64,000 nt of DNA from Halogeometricum sp. S1BR25-6 (GTDB lineage: Archaea; Halobacteriota; Halobacteria; Halobacteriales; Haloferacaceae), in the NCBI RefSeq assembly GCF_031624495.1, contig NZ_JAMQOP010000003.1:124001-188000 (forward strand). The letters run 5' to 3'. Both the position numbers and the translations under genes were made by a program. A model generated the notes under the pieces. It ran no database searches. It saw nothing but the letters and a program-made list of their open reading frames with translations, and was not told the DNA's origin. Below are positions 16,756-25,607 of this stretch, one piece after another; positions within the stretch are counted from its first letter, which is position 1; each line of letters opens with the position of its first letter.

Positions 16756-18275
16756 GAGGAGAAAACCCACGACTTTAGTCGTGGGATGAATCCGACAACA
16801 CACGACACGAACCACGAGCGATAGCCAGTCCGAGTCTCCCACGTTAATCCATACCATTACAAACGAACATTTCGTAATATGGGGTGATGAAGCGAGCCAA
16901 CCAGTTCGATGTTCTCCCTCGCTCTGTGAAAGAGCGTGAGGTATTCGTTCGTTGGTTGGATGCTTCTGCGAGTCTCTGGAATGAGACAAACTACGCTCGC
17001 CGTCAAGCATTCCTCGAAGACGATGAAAGCGTCTGGGATGCCGACACCGGCAGTCTCGAAGGCAAATACAAAGGCGTCCTCAGCAGCAGTGTCGCCCAGC
17101 AAATCATCCGTAAGAACTCGGAGGCGTGGCGGTCGTTCTTCGACCTCAACGAGAAGTACCACGCCGAAAAACTCGATAAGCGACCGTCGCCACCGGGGTA
17201 CTGGGGCAACGAGGAAGATGGACGAGTTCTCCGAACCTACGTTCGCAACGACCAGTACACCATCGAATACGGGAAACGGTCTCGGCTCGAAGTTCCGATT
17301 GGTTCCGAACTCAAAGATGAACTTGGATTGAATCGGAACCAGCGTCTTCGCATTGAGATTGCTGGCGACCCGAAATGGAGCGGCGAGCAGAACCGACTTG
17401 AAATCGTGTACGACGAAACCGCTGAATCGTTCAGGGCTTTCCAACCAGTCACCATCAACGATTCTCGACTGGACTCACCACTGGCTTCAGAAGAAGCCGC
17501 TCTGGATGTTGGCGCGAACACCCTCGTCGCCTGCACTGTTTCAACCGGTCATCAACTTCTGTACGAAGGACGTAACCTGTTCGAGCAGTTCCGTGAAACC
17601 ACGGAACAAATCGCGCACTACCAGTCACGTCTCGAAGACCAGCGCAAGTCCAGCAAGCGCATCGACCGCTTGTACCGCAAACGCACGAACCAGCGCAACC
17701 ACGCCCAAGACAGTCTTGTGCGAGACCTCGTTGAATGCTTGCACGACGAAGGCGTTTCAACGCTGTACGTTGGCGACATCACCGGCGTCCTCGACACGCA
17801 CTGGTCGCCGCGTGTGAATGAGAAGACACACAACTTCTGGGCGTTTCGACGGTTTATCAACCGCCTCGAAGACGTGTGCGAAGAATACGGTATCACGGTC
17901 GAGGAAGAATCCGAGGCGTGGACGAGTCAGGAGTGCCCTGAATGTGGCGAGCGAGAGAACACGATTCGCCACGAGGATTCGTTGACGTGCCCGTGCGGGT
18001 TTGAAGGACACGCTGACTTGGTGGCGTCCGAATCGTTCCTGAGACAGCAGAACAGCGCGGTCAGGGCGATGGCACGCCCTGTGTACCTCAAGTGGAACAA
18101 ACACGAATGGCGGGAACATCATAGCCCGCCCTCCATCGCGGTGGAGACAACGGCCAACGAGGAATGCACAAACCAGAGTACCACAGCGAGTGGGAATGTC
18201 GCTCTCGGGGAAGCTCAGAACGACTGAGACTCCCACGAGAGGAATCCCACGACTTCAGTCGTGGGCGGATGTCAA
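16756..18275 (+). mobile_element. IS200/IS605-family (IS1341-type) element A, TnpB only
   Basis: The ends carry matching imperfect hairpins: cccacgactttagtcgtggg at 16766-16785 on the left and cccacgacttcagtcgtggg at 18246-18265 on the right. The only gene is tnpB; there is no Y1 transposase TnpA. A leader of about 75 bp after the left hairpin (cacgagcgatagc, agtccga) recurs in element B. In this family the right end and the 3' end of tnpB template the omega RNA that guides TnpB, so bases just right of ~18270 would be its guide. The outer borders are approximate. Confidence 0.85.
16884..18227 (+). CDS. tnpB: TnpB RNA-guided nuclease of element A, 447 aa
   Basis: The RuvC-like triad is visible as Asp208 ([10 protein letters not shown]), Asp298 ([10 protein letters not shown]) and Asp378 (GHADLVAS). 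A zinc ribbon with CPEC and CPCG lies between the second and third. The second acidic residue is Asp in a GD motif rather than the Glu of the best-known TnpBs, which is usual for this haloarchaeal branch. TnpB cleaves DNA next to a TAM using the element's omega RNA and helps retain the element. The frame is intact and full length, so activity is plausible. Confidence 0.92.
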   Translation: MMKRANQFDVLPRSVKEREVFVRWLDASASLWNETNYARRQAFLEDDESVWDADTGSLEGKYKGVLSSSVAQQIIRKNSEAWRSFFDLNEKYHAEKLDKRPSPPGYWGNEEDGRVLRTYVRNDQYTIEYGKRSRLEVPIGSELKDELGLNRNQRLRIEIAGDPKWSGEQNRLEIVYDETAESFRAFQPVTINDSRLDSPLASEEAALDVGANTLVACTVSTGHQLLYEGRNLFEQFRETTEQIAHYQSRLEDQRKSSKRIDRLYRKRTNQRNHAQDSLVRDLVECLHDEGVSTLYVGDITGVLDTHWSPRVNEKTHNFWAFRRFINRLEDVCEEYGITVEEESEAWTSQECPECGERENTIRHEDSLTCPCGFEGHADLVASESFLRQQNSAVRAMARPVYLKWNKHEWREHHSPPSIAVETTANEECTNQSTTASGNVALGEAQND

Positions 18276-18347
18276 ATACTGCGCGGCATGTGGTGTGGAC
18301 TGTGACTACTTATCGGGGGACTCGGTACCGGTGGTTGAGCAACTAGT

Positions 18348-18505
18348 TTGATTCGGACTCGTATGCAGCCGAAACGCGTGTCTCTTGTCTCTCTTGCTCT
18401 CTACGATGAGGCTCTACGAAACGGCATACGGACAGCACCGTGTCCGCAGTTTACGGCCGCGTTGGTGGGGTCTTTGTCACACCTGCCCTACTCCGTCATA
18501 TGTGC
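18348..18505 (+). repeat. Dispersed hairpin repeat, copy 1
   Basis: This ~150-bp segment shares ordered blocks with 26079-26255: gcagccgaaac, cgtgtctcttg, the 18-bp hairpin cggacagcaccgtgtccg (18429-18446), then a tcacac-containing tail. Both copies can be read in the same frame with shared residues (RTAPCP, then LSH), so it could be a decayed coding unit or a non-coding mobile repeat. I see no other gene here. Confidence 0.55.
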
Positions 18506-18943
18506 GAGTCTCAGTCGTCAGCGGTGTCTGCGCCACTTCGGTATTCGATTCGATGAACTTCGAGTACTGACTCGTCGTCGGCGACGATGCAAAGGAGACG
18601 ACACTACCGGTGCGGAGTTTCGAGAACGGGCCGCCCATTAGCGATTCAACGGAGTCGTCGGGCTCTCGCCACTCTGAGTCGACAGTTTCGTCGAACTCCG
18701 AGACGATACGGTCCTGGACGTGCGTGTCGAGTCCGTGCGGGTTCGTCACGGATTTGCTGTCCGTCGATGCCTCCGAGGGGTCACCGAACTCCGAGTCCGC
18801 TCCAACGACAAAACCTCCGCTTCGATTGCCAGCGCCGCAGCGTACGAATCGCCGAGTGCGATCCCACCTGCTCCGTTGGTCCGGGCAACTGTACTCCACG
18901 TCAGCGTTTCTATCGTCACTCCAAAACCTCGAAGGATGCACAA
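18477..18943 (-). pseudogene. PIN-domain (VapC-like) gene remnant with frameshift
   Basis: One frame carries a PIN-like block (TNGAGGIALGDSYAAALAIE). The continuation expected for the family (FVVGADSEFGD) appears in the next frame from about 18820, followed by an acidic tail ending near 18477. No start codon or N-terminal Asp motif precedes it. It is best read as a broken PIN toxin joined to unrelated sequence. Confidence 0.45.
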
Positions 18944-19010
18944 ATCCTGCTCACTGTGACACAGACGCCGACTCGCGGCCGAGGATCCGTTCGAGGTGTT
19001 GACAGCCGAA

Positions 19011-19640
19011 TCAGTCGCTGCGACTGGTCGACGTCCGTGTCGGAAGCCGACGAGACGGGCCGAAACTAATCGGATCGACTCCCGCGACGAGTGCTTCGAG
19101 CCGGTCGGCGGTTTCTTTCGCCGTCTCGTATTTGCGTCTGAGCGTTATCTTGAGGAAATCTACGTCCTTCTCATCGCAGTTCCACTGATCTGCAATTCGG
19201 GATTCGCTCATCCCCATCTCACTCAGTACGACAAATGCCGCTTCACGCTCGGAGAGATGCAACCGCTTTGAGAGCATCGTGTAGTCCGGCCACACCGATT
19301 CGACGCTCCCGAGGTCTTCTCTTCGAACTCGGCCCGTATCCGTCCAGAAACACGAAAGCTGAGCCTCGGAATACTCCCCGTTTTCTCCGCGAGCAATCGA
19401 AACGGTGTGACTTGGCCTCTCATTCGTGGTCGGCCCGCTTCCGTAGTCGAGATACTGGACGTGGATTTCAGTAGGGCCATCGGGGGAACCGTTCTCTACG
19501 ATGTCGATGACCGAACCCGAACTCCTCCGTCCGTCTTCGAGTCGGACCAGAACGTCGTCTCCTTTGCTCACCAACCGCAGAATCTCAAGTTGGTCCTGTG
19601 CTGTCTGACTATCGAGTGAAATTTCCTCTTCAGAACTCAT
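19011..19640 (-). CDS. HTH protein with a sigma4/LuxR-like C-terminal domain, 209 aa
   Basis: The N-terminal ~115 residues form a beta-rich domain (GDDVLVRLEDGRRSSGSVID) of unknown type. The C-terminal part holds a helix-turn-helix that begins LHLSEREAAFVVLSEMGMSE, followed by RIADQWNCDEKDVDFLK, the pattern of region-4/LuxR-type DNA binding with a trailing helix. It is probably a transcription regulator specific to the accessory region. The start at ATG 19640 follows an AT-rich stretch (19641-19680) able to hold a promoter. Confidence 0.65.
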   Translation of the reverse strand: MSSEEEISLDSQTAQDQLEILRLVSKGDDVLVRLEDGRRSSGSVIDIVENGSPDGPTEIHVQYLDYGSGPTTNERPSHTVSIARGENGEYSEAQLSCFWTDTGRVRREDLGSVESVWPDYTMLSKRLHLSEREAAFVVLSEMGMSESRIADQWNCDEKDVDFLKITLRRKYETAKETADRLEALVAGVDPISFGPSRRLPTRTSTSRSD

Positions 19641-19731
19641 ACTGATATATCTATATGTATGTCTATCTGATAAAAATGTTCTGTATACTTGACTTGATTC
19701 GTATTGAACGGACTACGTAGTCGCTCCTGTC

Positions 19732-20166
19732 TTACTTCGGCTGGTAGGGATCCGTCGCCGTATCGAGACGGTAGACCTCCGTAGCAGCGTCGAAGTCGTC
19801 GTCGAATGCGTAGAGGTAGCCGAGGCCTTCAGTCTGCATGTACGCGACGATACAGGCGTCGACAAATGAAAACCGCTCGTACTGCCGGAAGAGCGCCTTC
19901 CCAGTAGCGAAGGCGTCACCAGTCAACGAATCGATGTGAAAGTGAGTGTTCTCCTCGACACGATCCAGAAAGTCGATAGCGGCTTCATGACCAGCGTGTG
20001 TCGTCAGTCCGTTCAATGTCTCGGCGAGAACGTAGTCAAGAACGACCGCTTCTGGAAGTTCGGCAGCATCAATGCCTTGGAGGATGGGAAGTGCGTCTTC
20101 GTGTGCGCCGTCGCGGCGATATGCTGCGGCGAAGAGAACAGATGTATCGACGAGTGCTCGCGGCAT
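19732..20166 (-). CDS. vapC: PIN-domain toxin (VapC family), 144 aa
   Basis: The PIN acidic residues are in place: Asp7 in RALVDTSVLFAAAYR, a Glu in LAETLNG, and Asp residues in FSFVDACIVAYM and YAFDDDFDA. PIN toxins are metal-dependent RNases. The ATG lies directly after the stop of the AbrB-type antitoxin gene, so the two are translationally coupled, and the pair looks intact. Confidence 0.88.
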   Translation of the reverse strand: MPRALVDTSVLFAAAYRRDGAHEDALPILQGIDAAELPEAVVLDYVLAETLNGLTTHAGHEAAIDFLDRVEENTHFHIDSLTGDAFATGKALFRQYERFSFVDACIVAYMQTEGLGYLYAFDDDFDAATEVYRLDTATDPYQPK

Positions 20167-20418
20167 TCAGTTGGCGTCGACGCCCCACGCGTCGTGATCG
20201 GTCGTCACGTCGGTTTCTTGACTGCCGTCGTAGCCGGTAAAGTCGCCGAACGTCCCGCTTCGCTGCGGAACGACTTCGACGCGGAGTGTGCCGTCGCTCT
20301 CGATGTGCCAGCGGAGCGTATCACCATCGTCGATATCCAGCTCTCGACGAATTCGAGCAGGGATATTCGCTTGATTCCCAGAGACCTTACTTTCGGAGTC
20401 AACGCGGTCACTGCTCAT
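20167..20418 (-). CDS. AbrB/SpoVT-type antitoxin, 83 aa
   Basis: The swapped-hairpin motif is visible (GNQANIPARIRRELDIDDGD, then TLRWHIESDGTLRVEVV) with the usual acidic tail (DVTTDHDAWGVDAN). It precedes the PIN toxin with no gap (tga then atg). Antitoxins of this type bind their toxin through the tail and repress their own promoter through the N-terminal domain. Confidence 0.85.
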   Translation of the reverse strand: MSSDRVDSESKVSGNQANIPARIRRELDIDDGDTLRWHIESDGTLRVEVVPQRSGTFGDFTGYDGSQETDVTTDHDAWGVDAN

Positions 20419-20466
20419 ATTCCAAACTGATGAGACCGCCCCGGATAAACGTAGTGTGCACGCACA

Positions 20467-20691
20467 CTAGCGTCTCGTGGTCGAACTAAGTCCCAAGGTA
20501 CTCGCCTCGTTTTCTTTGCAGAGCTGATTCCGGACAGAGAGTACAGTTTCTGGGTTCTTGTCATCGAATGGTCGTTGACTACTCGCATCTCGCTCTAGAC
20601 TGAGTGCACCCACTGCTTCGAGTCGGTCGAGACGGATTCGTTGCAGACTTGTTCGGACGTGAGTGAGAATGTACCTCGAAATGTCAGTCAT
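20467..20691 (-). CDS. Hypothetical 74-aa protein
   Basis: The ORF starts MTDISRYILTHVRTSLQRIR and has a helical, charged N-terminus (LQRIRLDRLEAVGALSLERD). It lies just upstream of the AbrB/PIN pair on the same strand. No family is recognised, and codon bias is weaker than in neighbouring genes, so it may be decayed. Confidence 0.35.
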   Translation of the reverse strand: MTDISRYILTHVRTSLQRIRLDRLEAVGALSLERDASSQRPFDDKNPETVLSVRNQLCKENEASTLGLSSTTRR

Positions 20692-20769
20692 CGGTTCCTC
20701 TGTGCGGTGAGTTCGCTATCGCAGCAATGTCTCCCAATGTCTCTTACTTGATTTCCTCCACGAGTGTGA

Positions 20770-20806
20770 GGAAGTACAATCGGCGGTCGAAGCACCAGTT
20801 TGTTCT
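20770..20806 (+). pseudogene. Short tnpB-like zinc-ribbon relic
   Basis: The plus-strand reading contains NRRSKHQFV, identical to residues in the zinc-ribbon region of the TnpB of element B (HENNRRSKHQFVCQKC), with similar bases (cggtcgaagcaccagttt). The surrounding frame is broken. It is probably a scar of an older TnpB element. Confidence 0.4.
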
Positions 20807-20898
20807 TGCGGTAGCGAGGAAACCCCGCCGTTCATGGCGGAAAGGAATTGCGTTCGTACAGACCACCCCTTCTTCCTGTTCGCACTCCTTGTCATAGT

Positions 20899-21180
20899 GT
20901 GACCGAGGCAATCCAGGGCGAGGTCCTGCACGTCGTCCCGCCAACCGAGTTGGACGAGCACGATCTGACGCCCAGTCTGCAGCAGTTGGCCGAGTCGCGC
21001 TACGTCGTCGTGCTCCGCAAAGGCGGTCATCCCTCGCTGCTGCAACTTCTCTGGGCGTTCATCCGTCGCCAGCCTCTTGAGGCCGTGACTATCGTCACTG
21101 AAGACCCCTACGAAGAGGGCGACGAGGTGACGTTGCGTGTCGAGGAAACAGAGTTGGTTGGTGTTTACAGAACCGTCTGA
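20899..21180 (+). CDS. Conserved hypothetical haloarchaeal protein, 93 aa
   Basis: From a GTG at 20899 the protein reads VTEAIQGEVLHVVPPTELDE, then SRYVVVLRKGGHPSLLQLLW and a beta-rich end (DEVTLRVEETELVGVYRTV). The alternating strands and helices and the clean frame argue for a real small soluble protein. Its family is unknown to me. The GTG was preferred because codons before it belong to a non-coding-like stretch. Confidence 0.55.
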   Translation: MTEAIQGEVLHVVPPTELDEHDLTPSLQQLAESRYVVVLRKGGHPSLLQLLWAFIRRQPLEAVTIVTEDPYEEGDEVTLRVEETELVGVYRTV

Positions 21181-21461
21181 CCACCGGTGTGTGTTTCAGC
21201 GCGTATCGCCCTATCACTGGGGCCTTCCCCCTGCCAACGACGGCGTGTGCGTCGGCCCGCGAGGGAGCACGATTCGACTCGTCCGACGGCTACGGAGAGC
21301 AGAAATTTCCACGGGCCCGAACATGTAGCGCGTTCTCGAGGACGGGAGCCCGTATCTGATTCACTATCCATCCATCTTCAGTACAGATAAGAAATCACGG
21401 TTTCAGAAATCACGATTTCCGAAATCGGAAGTTCCAACTGCCGGTGGCCGGTACCAATACT

Positions 21462-22835
21462 ATGACGAAATTCGTGAATCGGGAGACTGAGCTTGATCAA
21501 CTCACGGACTGCTATGAGTCCGACACGGCAGACTTCGTCGTGATCTACGGTCGACGTCGTCTCGGCAAAAGTGAACTCGTGCGCCAATCCATCGCTCATC
21601 GGGACGATGCGGTGTACTACCAGGCGGTCGAATCGACTGCGCCGAACCAACTTGAGCACTTTGTCGACACTGCCTCCGCACAGTTCCCCTCATTGCGGAA
21701 CGTTCGGCGTGACTGGGAGGTATTCCTCGAAACACTCGGCGAAGAAGATGCGGTCGTCGTTATCGACGAGTTTCCCTTTCTCATCGAAGAGGACGGATCG
21801 CTTCCGTCCCGGATTCAACGCGTCTGGGACCTGAAACTCCAAGAGACCGGCATGACGCTCGTGCTCGTTGGCTCCTCGATCAGCGTCATGGAGGACAACG
21901 TACTCTCCGGAAGCGCACCACTGTACGGTCGACGGACGGCGACGATCGACCTCGGGCCGCTCACTGTAACCGACGCACACCAGTTTTTTCCAGACTATGA
22001 CCCCGCGACCGCCATCTCCGCATGGTCCATCTACGGCGGTACTCCATACTATCTCCAGACGATCGACTCCGATCAACAGTTAGGACCGAACGTCCAGCAG
22101 ACGATCCTCTCGGAGCGCGGTCTCCTGTATTCCGAACCTGAGTTCCTGCTCCGCACCGAACTCAGACAGCCGAATACGTACTTCAGCATCCTCCGCGCAC
22201 TCGCCCACGGACGGCGGACGCCGAACGAAATCGCGGGCATGGCTGGCGTCGAGTCAGGATCGCTGAGCACGTACCTGCAGAAGCTTCGCCGACTCCGTCT
22301 CGTCGAGCGCCACATTCCCGTGACGGAATCACCGACGGCCTCGAAGCGCGGCCGGTATCGAATCGCCGCGCCGTTGTTCCGGTTCTGGTTCCGGTTCGTC
22401 TACGGCAATCAAGACCAGCTTCGCATACTCGGCGGGGACGCGTACGACGAACTCGTCGAACCGGAACTGGCGGATTACGTGAGTCCGCTGTTCGAACGAC
22501 TCTGCCAGCGAGCACTCCCACATCTCATCGACCGGCAATTCCGTAACGTCGGGCAGTGGTGGTTCAAAGAACAAGAGATGGACGTTCTCGGCCTCACCGA
22601 TGACGGCCTCGTCGCCGGTGAATGTAAATTCACGTCTCACCCCGTCAGCGAAGGCGTCCTCGCCGATCTCGAGCGAACGACGACGGACGTCCGTTGGTCA
22701 GCGGCGCCGGCGGACGGAGAGACGCTGTACGTCTTGTTCAGCCGCTCTGGGTATACTGACGATCTCGAACGCGTCGCCGAGACGCGCAGTGACGTCCGAC
22801 TGTTCGATCTATCGGATCTGGTTACGGCCGATTGA
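21462..22835 (+). CDS. Archaeal AAA ATPase with C-terminal DUF234 nuclease-like domain, 457 aa
   Basis: MTKFVNRETELDQLTDCYES leads into a Walker A (YGRRRLGKSELV, residues 29-40) and a Walker B (AVVVIDEFPFL). A winged helix near residues 240-290 (TPNEIAGMAGVESGSLSTYL) precedes a C-terminal domain with WWFKEQEMDVLGLT and VAGECKFT, the E-x-D/ECK pattern of PD-(D/E)xK nucleases (DUF234). The family is common in archaeal mobile regions; defence or toxin-like roles have been suggested but not proven. The start is 18 bp inside the longest ORF. Confidence 0.88.
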   Translation: MTKFVNRETELDQLTDCYESDTADFVVIYGRRRLGKSELVRQSIAHRDDAVYYQAVESTAPNQLEHFVDTASAQFPSLRNVRRDWEVFLETLGEEDAVVVIDEFPFLIEEDGSLPSRIQRVWDLKLQETGMTLVLVGSSISVMEDNVLSGSAPLYGRRTATIDLGPLTVTDAHQFFPDYDPATAISAWSIYGGTPYYLQTIDSDQQLGPNVQQTILSERGLLYSEPEFLLRTELRQPNTYFSILRALAHGRRTPNEIAGMAGVESGSLSTYLQKLRRLRLVERHIPVTESPTASKRGRYRIAAPLFRFWFRFVYGNQDQLRILGGDAYDELVEPELADYVSPLFERLCQRALPHLIDRQFRNVGQWWFKEQEMDVLGLTDDGLVAGECKFTSHPVSEGVLADLERTTTDVRWSAAPADGETLYVLFSRSGYTDDLERVAETRSDVRLFDLSDLVTAD

Positions 22836-22989
22836 CGTACGGGTGGTACTATCTTGACGCGGTCGAGAATTCTCTCTTCAGGGCGGAGGGTGTCAACTAT
22901 CCGCGATCTTTCAAGAGGAAACGTAGCGGAGCGATATCTTCCTGTCCATATAGACGGATAATGACGGAGACGGACGTTATGCGGGCAGA

Positions 22990-23299
22990 TTTTTGATTCT
23001 TCCCGTACGACGGTTTACCAGGTCGGAATCAACGGACGAGCGCGGACGGATCTACCTTCCGAAAGATGTCCGCTCGCGGTTCGGCGAGCGCTATCGAATC
23101 GTCGAACTGCCGAGTCACCAACAGAACACGAGGATGCGGTTCTTGCGGCAGCGGCATTTCTCGAAGAATACCGCTTGACCCCTTCGACGCACTCCACGCT
23201 GGCGTGATTGCCACGACTGATGACGGCGTGCTCTCCAGCGAACAGGACTACGATCTGGTCGGTCTTGACCGAACTCCGTTAGAGCCCACTGAAGAATAG
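22990..23299 (+). pseudogene. Collapsed VapB-VapC locus
   Basis: An AbrB/VapB-type start (TDERGRIYLPKDVRSRFGER, YRIVELPS) runs straight into the C-terminal half of a VapC toxin in other frames: EDAVLAAAAFLEEYRLTP, then, after a one-base loss, FDALHAGVIATTDDGVLSSE and QDYDLVGLDRTPLEP. The antitoxin tail and the N-terminal catalytic half of the toxin are missing, so one internal deletion plus frameshifts inactivated the pair. Confidence 0.75.
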
Positions 23300-23348
23300 G
23301 ATCGCGTGGTGCTGTCGAAATGTATCAGTTGGATATATCACATGATTA

Positions 23349-24840
23349 CGAGGAGGAAGCCCACGGCTTTAGCCGTGGGAAGAATCCGATAACCCCCTCC
23401 ACCAGCCACGAGCGATAGCAGTCCGACTCCCCCACCCTAATCCGAATTATTATAAAGAAATACTTCGATGTGTGAAGTAACGATGGAGGTGATTCGCACC
23501 GTCAAAGTCAAACTCGACGTACCCACAGAGCGGTGCGACGACCTCCATCAGACCAAGAATCAGTTTCTCCACTGTGCGAACACCACCGCAGAGTGGGCGT
23601 GGAGATACCCGAACGACTACTGTGTGACCTCGAAACAGAAAGCCGAGAAAGCCCTCTACGAGCGACTTCGCAACGAGACGGAGTTGACTGCAAATCTCGT
23701 CCAGAAGGGGATTCGGCGTGCTATCGAGGCCACCAAAAGTGGTGTCGCCCGACTCAAGAAAGGCGACAACACCAGCCAACCACATTTCGATGCGTGGAGC
23801 GTCGTCTACGACAAGCGTTCCGCAACGTTCCACCGCGACCACGTTTCCCTCTCAACGGTAAACGGTCGCGTCGAGTGTGACTACGTGCTTCCCGACAACT
23901 CAGAGGGAACACCGATTGGTGAGTATCTACTGAACGAGGACTACGAGTTTCGTATGTCTACGTTGCAGTACGACCGACCCGCAGAGTCGTTCTACCTCCA
24001 CGCACGGATGCGCCGAACCACGGACGAGCAAGAGCAGTCCACAACTGATTCTTCCGACGTTCATCAGACGGAGTCTGATGCAGCCCATCAGAACGCGAAT
24101 CGTTCTGAGGACGCCAAGCACAGAACAGTCCTTGGCGTTGACCTGAACGTGGACGGCTCGCTCGCCGTGACTTCCACTGGCGCGTTCATCGGGAACGCAG
24201 ACGAGATGAACCATCGACGCCGAGAGTTCGAGAAGACTCGTGGGTCGATGCAACAGGCAGGAACGCGGTCGGCACACCTGTCGATTCAGTCGATGAACGA
24301 CCGCGAACACCGCTGGATGCAGGACGAACTCCACCGTGCCTCGAACCAGATTCTCGAAGACGCCCGCGTCCATGACTGTACGCACATCGCCTTCGAGAAT
24401 CTGACCGACATTCGTAAGCAGATGGCCGGTGCAAAGCGATTCCATGCGTGGGCGTTCCGACGCCTCTACCAGTACGTCGAATACGAAGCCGAGATGTTCG
24501 GCGTCGAGGTTGAGCAGGTGAGTCCTGCGTACACGTCTCAGCGGTGTTCATCGTGCGGGTTTACACACGAGAACAACAGACGGTCGAAACACCAGTTCGT
24601 GTGTCAGAAGTGCGAGTACGAACTGAACGCAGACTACAACGCGAGCAAGAACATCGCTCGTAAACTGCTCAAGAAACTCCACTCGGGGCAGATGTCTCCG
24701 AGTGGAGGCGCACCCCGTCAGTGTGCGCTAACGTCAGGGACGCTGAACCTGAACGGCGATTTCCACGCCTACTCCGTTACGGAGTCAGAAGGGGAGTCCA
24801 CTGACAAGCCCACGACTTCAGTCGTGGGTTACTGACAACC
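23349..24840 (+). mobile_element. IS200/IS605-family (IS1341-type) element B, TnpB only
   Basis: The left hairpin is cccacggctttagccgtggg at 23360-23379 and the right hairpin cccacgacttcagtcgtggg at 24809-24828. The right hairpin matches that of element A exactly, and the left leader (cacgagcgatagcagtccga) is nearly the same, although the two TnpB proteins are distant. No tnpA is present. The tnpB reading frame runs through the right hairpin, so mRNA and omega RNA overlap. The guide would start right of ~24835. Confidence 0.85.
23483..24835 (+). CDS. tnpB: TnpB RNA-guided nuclease of element B, 450 aa
   Basis: The start MEVIRTVKVKLDVPTERCDD was chosen because it opens the usual N-terminal beta strand; five codons upstream also lie in frame. 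The RuvC triad is Asp220 (VLGVDLNVDGS), Glu305 (IAFENLTDIR) and Asp384 (ELNADYNASKNIA). A four-Cys ribbon (CSSC, CQKC) sits between. The motifs are the canonical D-E-D type, unlike element A. The frame is complete. The last ~10 residues (PTTSVVGY) are encoded by the right-end hairpin, so the C-terminus is probably dispensable. Confidence 0.93.
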   Translation: MEVIRTVKVKLDVPTERCDDLHQTKNQFLHCANTTAEWAWRYPNDYCVTSKQKAEKALYERLRNETELTANLVQKGIRRAIEATKSGVARLKKGDNTSQPHFDAWSVVYDKRSATFHRDHVSLSTVNGRVECDYVLPDNSEGTPIGEYLLNEDYEFRMSTLQYDRPAESFYLHARMRRTTDEQEQSTTDSSDVHQTESDAAHQNANRSEDAKHRTVLGVDLNVDGSLAVTSTGAFIGNADEMNHRRREFEKTRGSMQQAGTRSAHLSIQSMNDREHRWMQDELHRASNQILEDARVHDCTHIAFENLTDIRKQMAGAKRFHAWAFRRLYQYVEYEAEMFGVEVEQVSPAYTSQRCSSCGFTHENNRRSKHQFVCQKCEYELNADYNASKNIARKLLKKLHSGQMSPSGGAPRQCALTSGTLNLNGDFHAYSVTESEGESTDKPTTSVVGY

Positions 24841-24904
24841 TCGTGAGTTGAGCCTGTTTGAGCCACTCTCGATCTTTCCGAGATGGATAAGACTGATACT
24901 TGGA

Positions 24905-24920
24905 GTATACGTCCGTATAC
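24905..24920. promoter_or_regulatory. Palindromic operator overlapping the VapBC promoter
   Basis: The sequence gtatacgtccgtatac is a 6-4-6 inverted repeat ending two bases before the antitoxin ATG at 24923. The placement fits autorepression by the antitoxin or the complex, as is usual for VapBC operons. The binding itself is inferred. Confidence 0.6.
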
Positions 24921-24922
24921 AC

Positions 24923-25156
24923 ATGGGGACGAAATCGGTTCGACTTGACGACGACGTCTACGAGCGGGTGAAAGCACACAAGCGAGAGGACGAAACGATT
25001 TCAGAGGCTATCGACCGGCTCATCGGCACGCCGTCGCTTCACGAACTCGGTGGGATTCTTGACGACGATCGGGTCGACGAGATGCGGAAGACAATCGAAG
25101 ACGCCGACGAGGAGGACGCAGCGGAGGTTGAAGAGCTTGCGGAGCGGTTCAAATGA
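24923..25156 (+). CDS. vapB: VapB-family antitoxin, 77 aa
   Basis: MGTKSVRLDDDVYERVKAHK, then EDETISEAIDRLI, is a ribbon-helix-helix start. It is followed by a conserved LHELGGILDDDRVDEMRKTI region and an acidic tail. This matches the haloarchaeal VapB/DUF7557 antitoxins. Its stop overlaps the toxin start by 4 bp (atga), and a palindromic operator lies directly upstream. Confidence 0.9.
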   Translation: MGTKSVRLDDDVYERVKAHKREDETISEAIDRLIGTPSLHELGGILDDDRVDEMRKTIEDADEEDAAEVEELAERFK

Positions 25157-25539
25157 TTCTCGATACAGCGTTCATTCTGGACCTAATTGATAACCTTCCC
25201 GAAGCACACGAAAAACTGGACGAGTTGGAGAGCGACGGGGCCGTTTTGAAACTCCCGACGATGGTCCTACTGGAGTTGTATATCGGAATCGAGGCCCACA
25301 CTGGTCCGAAGGAGGAGAAAAAGATTCGTCGGATTCTGAGTGGAGTCCCCCGCGTCGACATGAATTCTCGAATCGCCGAGAGAACCGGCCGCATGATCGG
25401 AGCACTGGACCCGTCGACGTACAAGCGTAAGAAGGGGGACGCAGTCATCGCGGCGACGGCCGCCGTTAAGGGCGAACCCGTTGTTACTCGAAACGTGGAC
25501 GACTTCGAACGGTACGGCGTTGAAGTCGAAAAATACTGA
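25153..25539 (+). CDS. vapC: PIN-domain toxin VapC, 128 aa
   Basis: The acidic PIN residues are all present: Asp4 (MILDTAFILDLID), Glu (VLLELYIGIE), Asp (KKGDAVIAATA) and Asp (RNVDDFERYGV). Length is normal. It is translationally coupled to the VapB gene. The pair looks functional, unlike several related loci in this window. The substrate RNA is unknown. Confidence 0.92.
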   Translation: MILDTAFILDLIDNLPEAHEKLDELESDGAVLKLPTMVLLELYIGIEAHTGPKEEKKIRRILSGVPRVDMNSRIAERTGRMIGALDPSTYKRKKGDAVIAATAAVKGEPVVTRNVDDFERYGVEVEKY

Positions 25540-25607
25540 ACTGCTTAGAATACATCCGCTTTCGGAGGCTTGTGTTGTCTGACTTTCCGGTGGCTCGCCT
25601 CATATAG

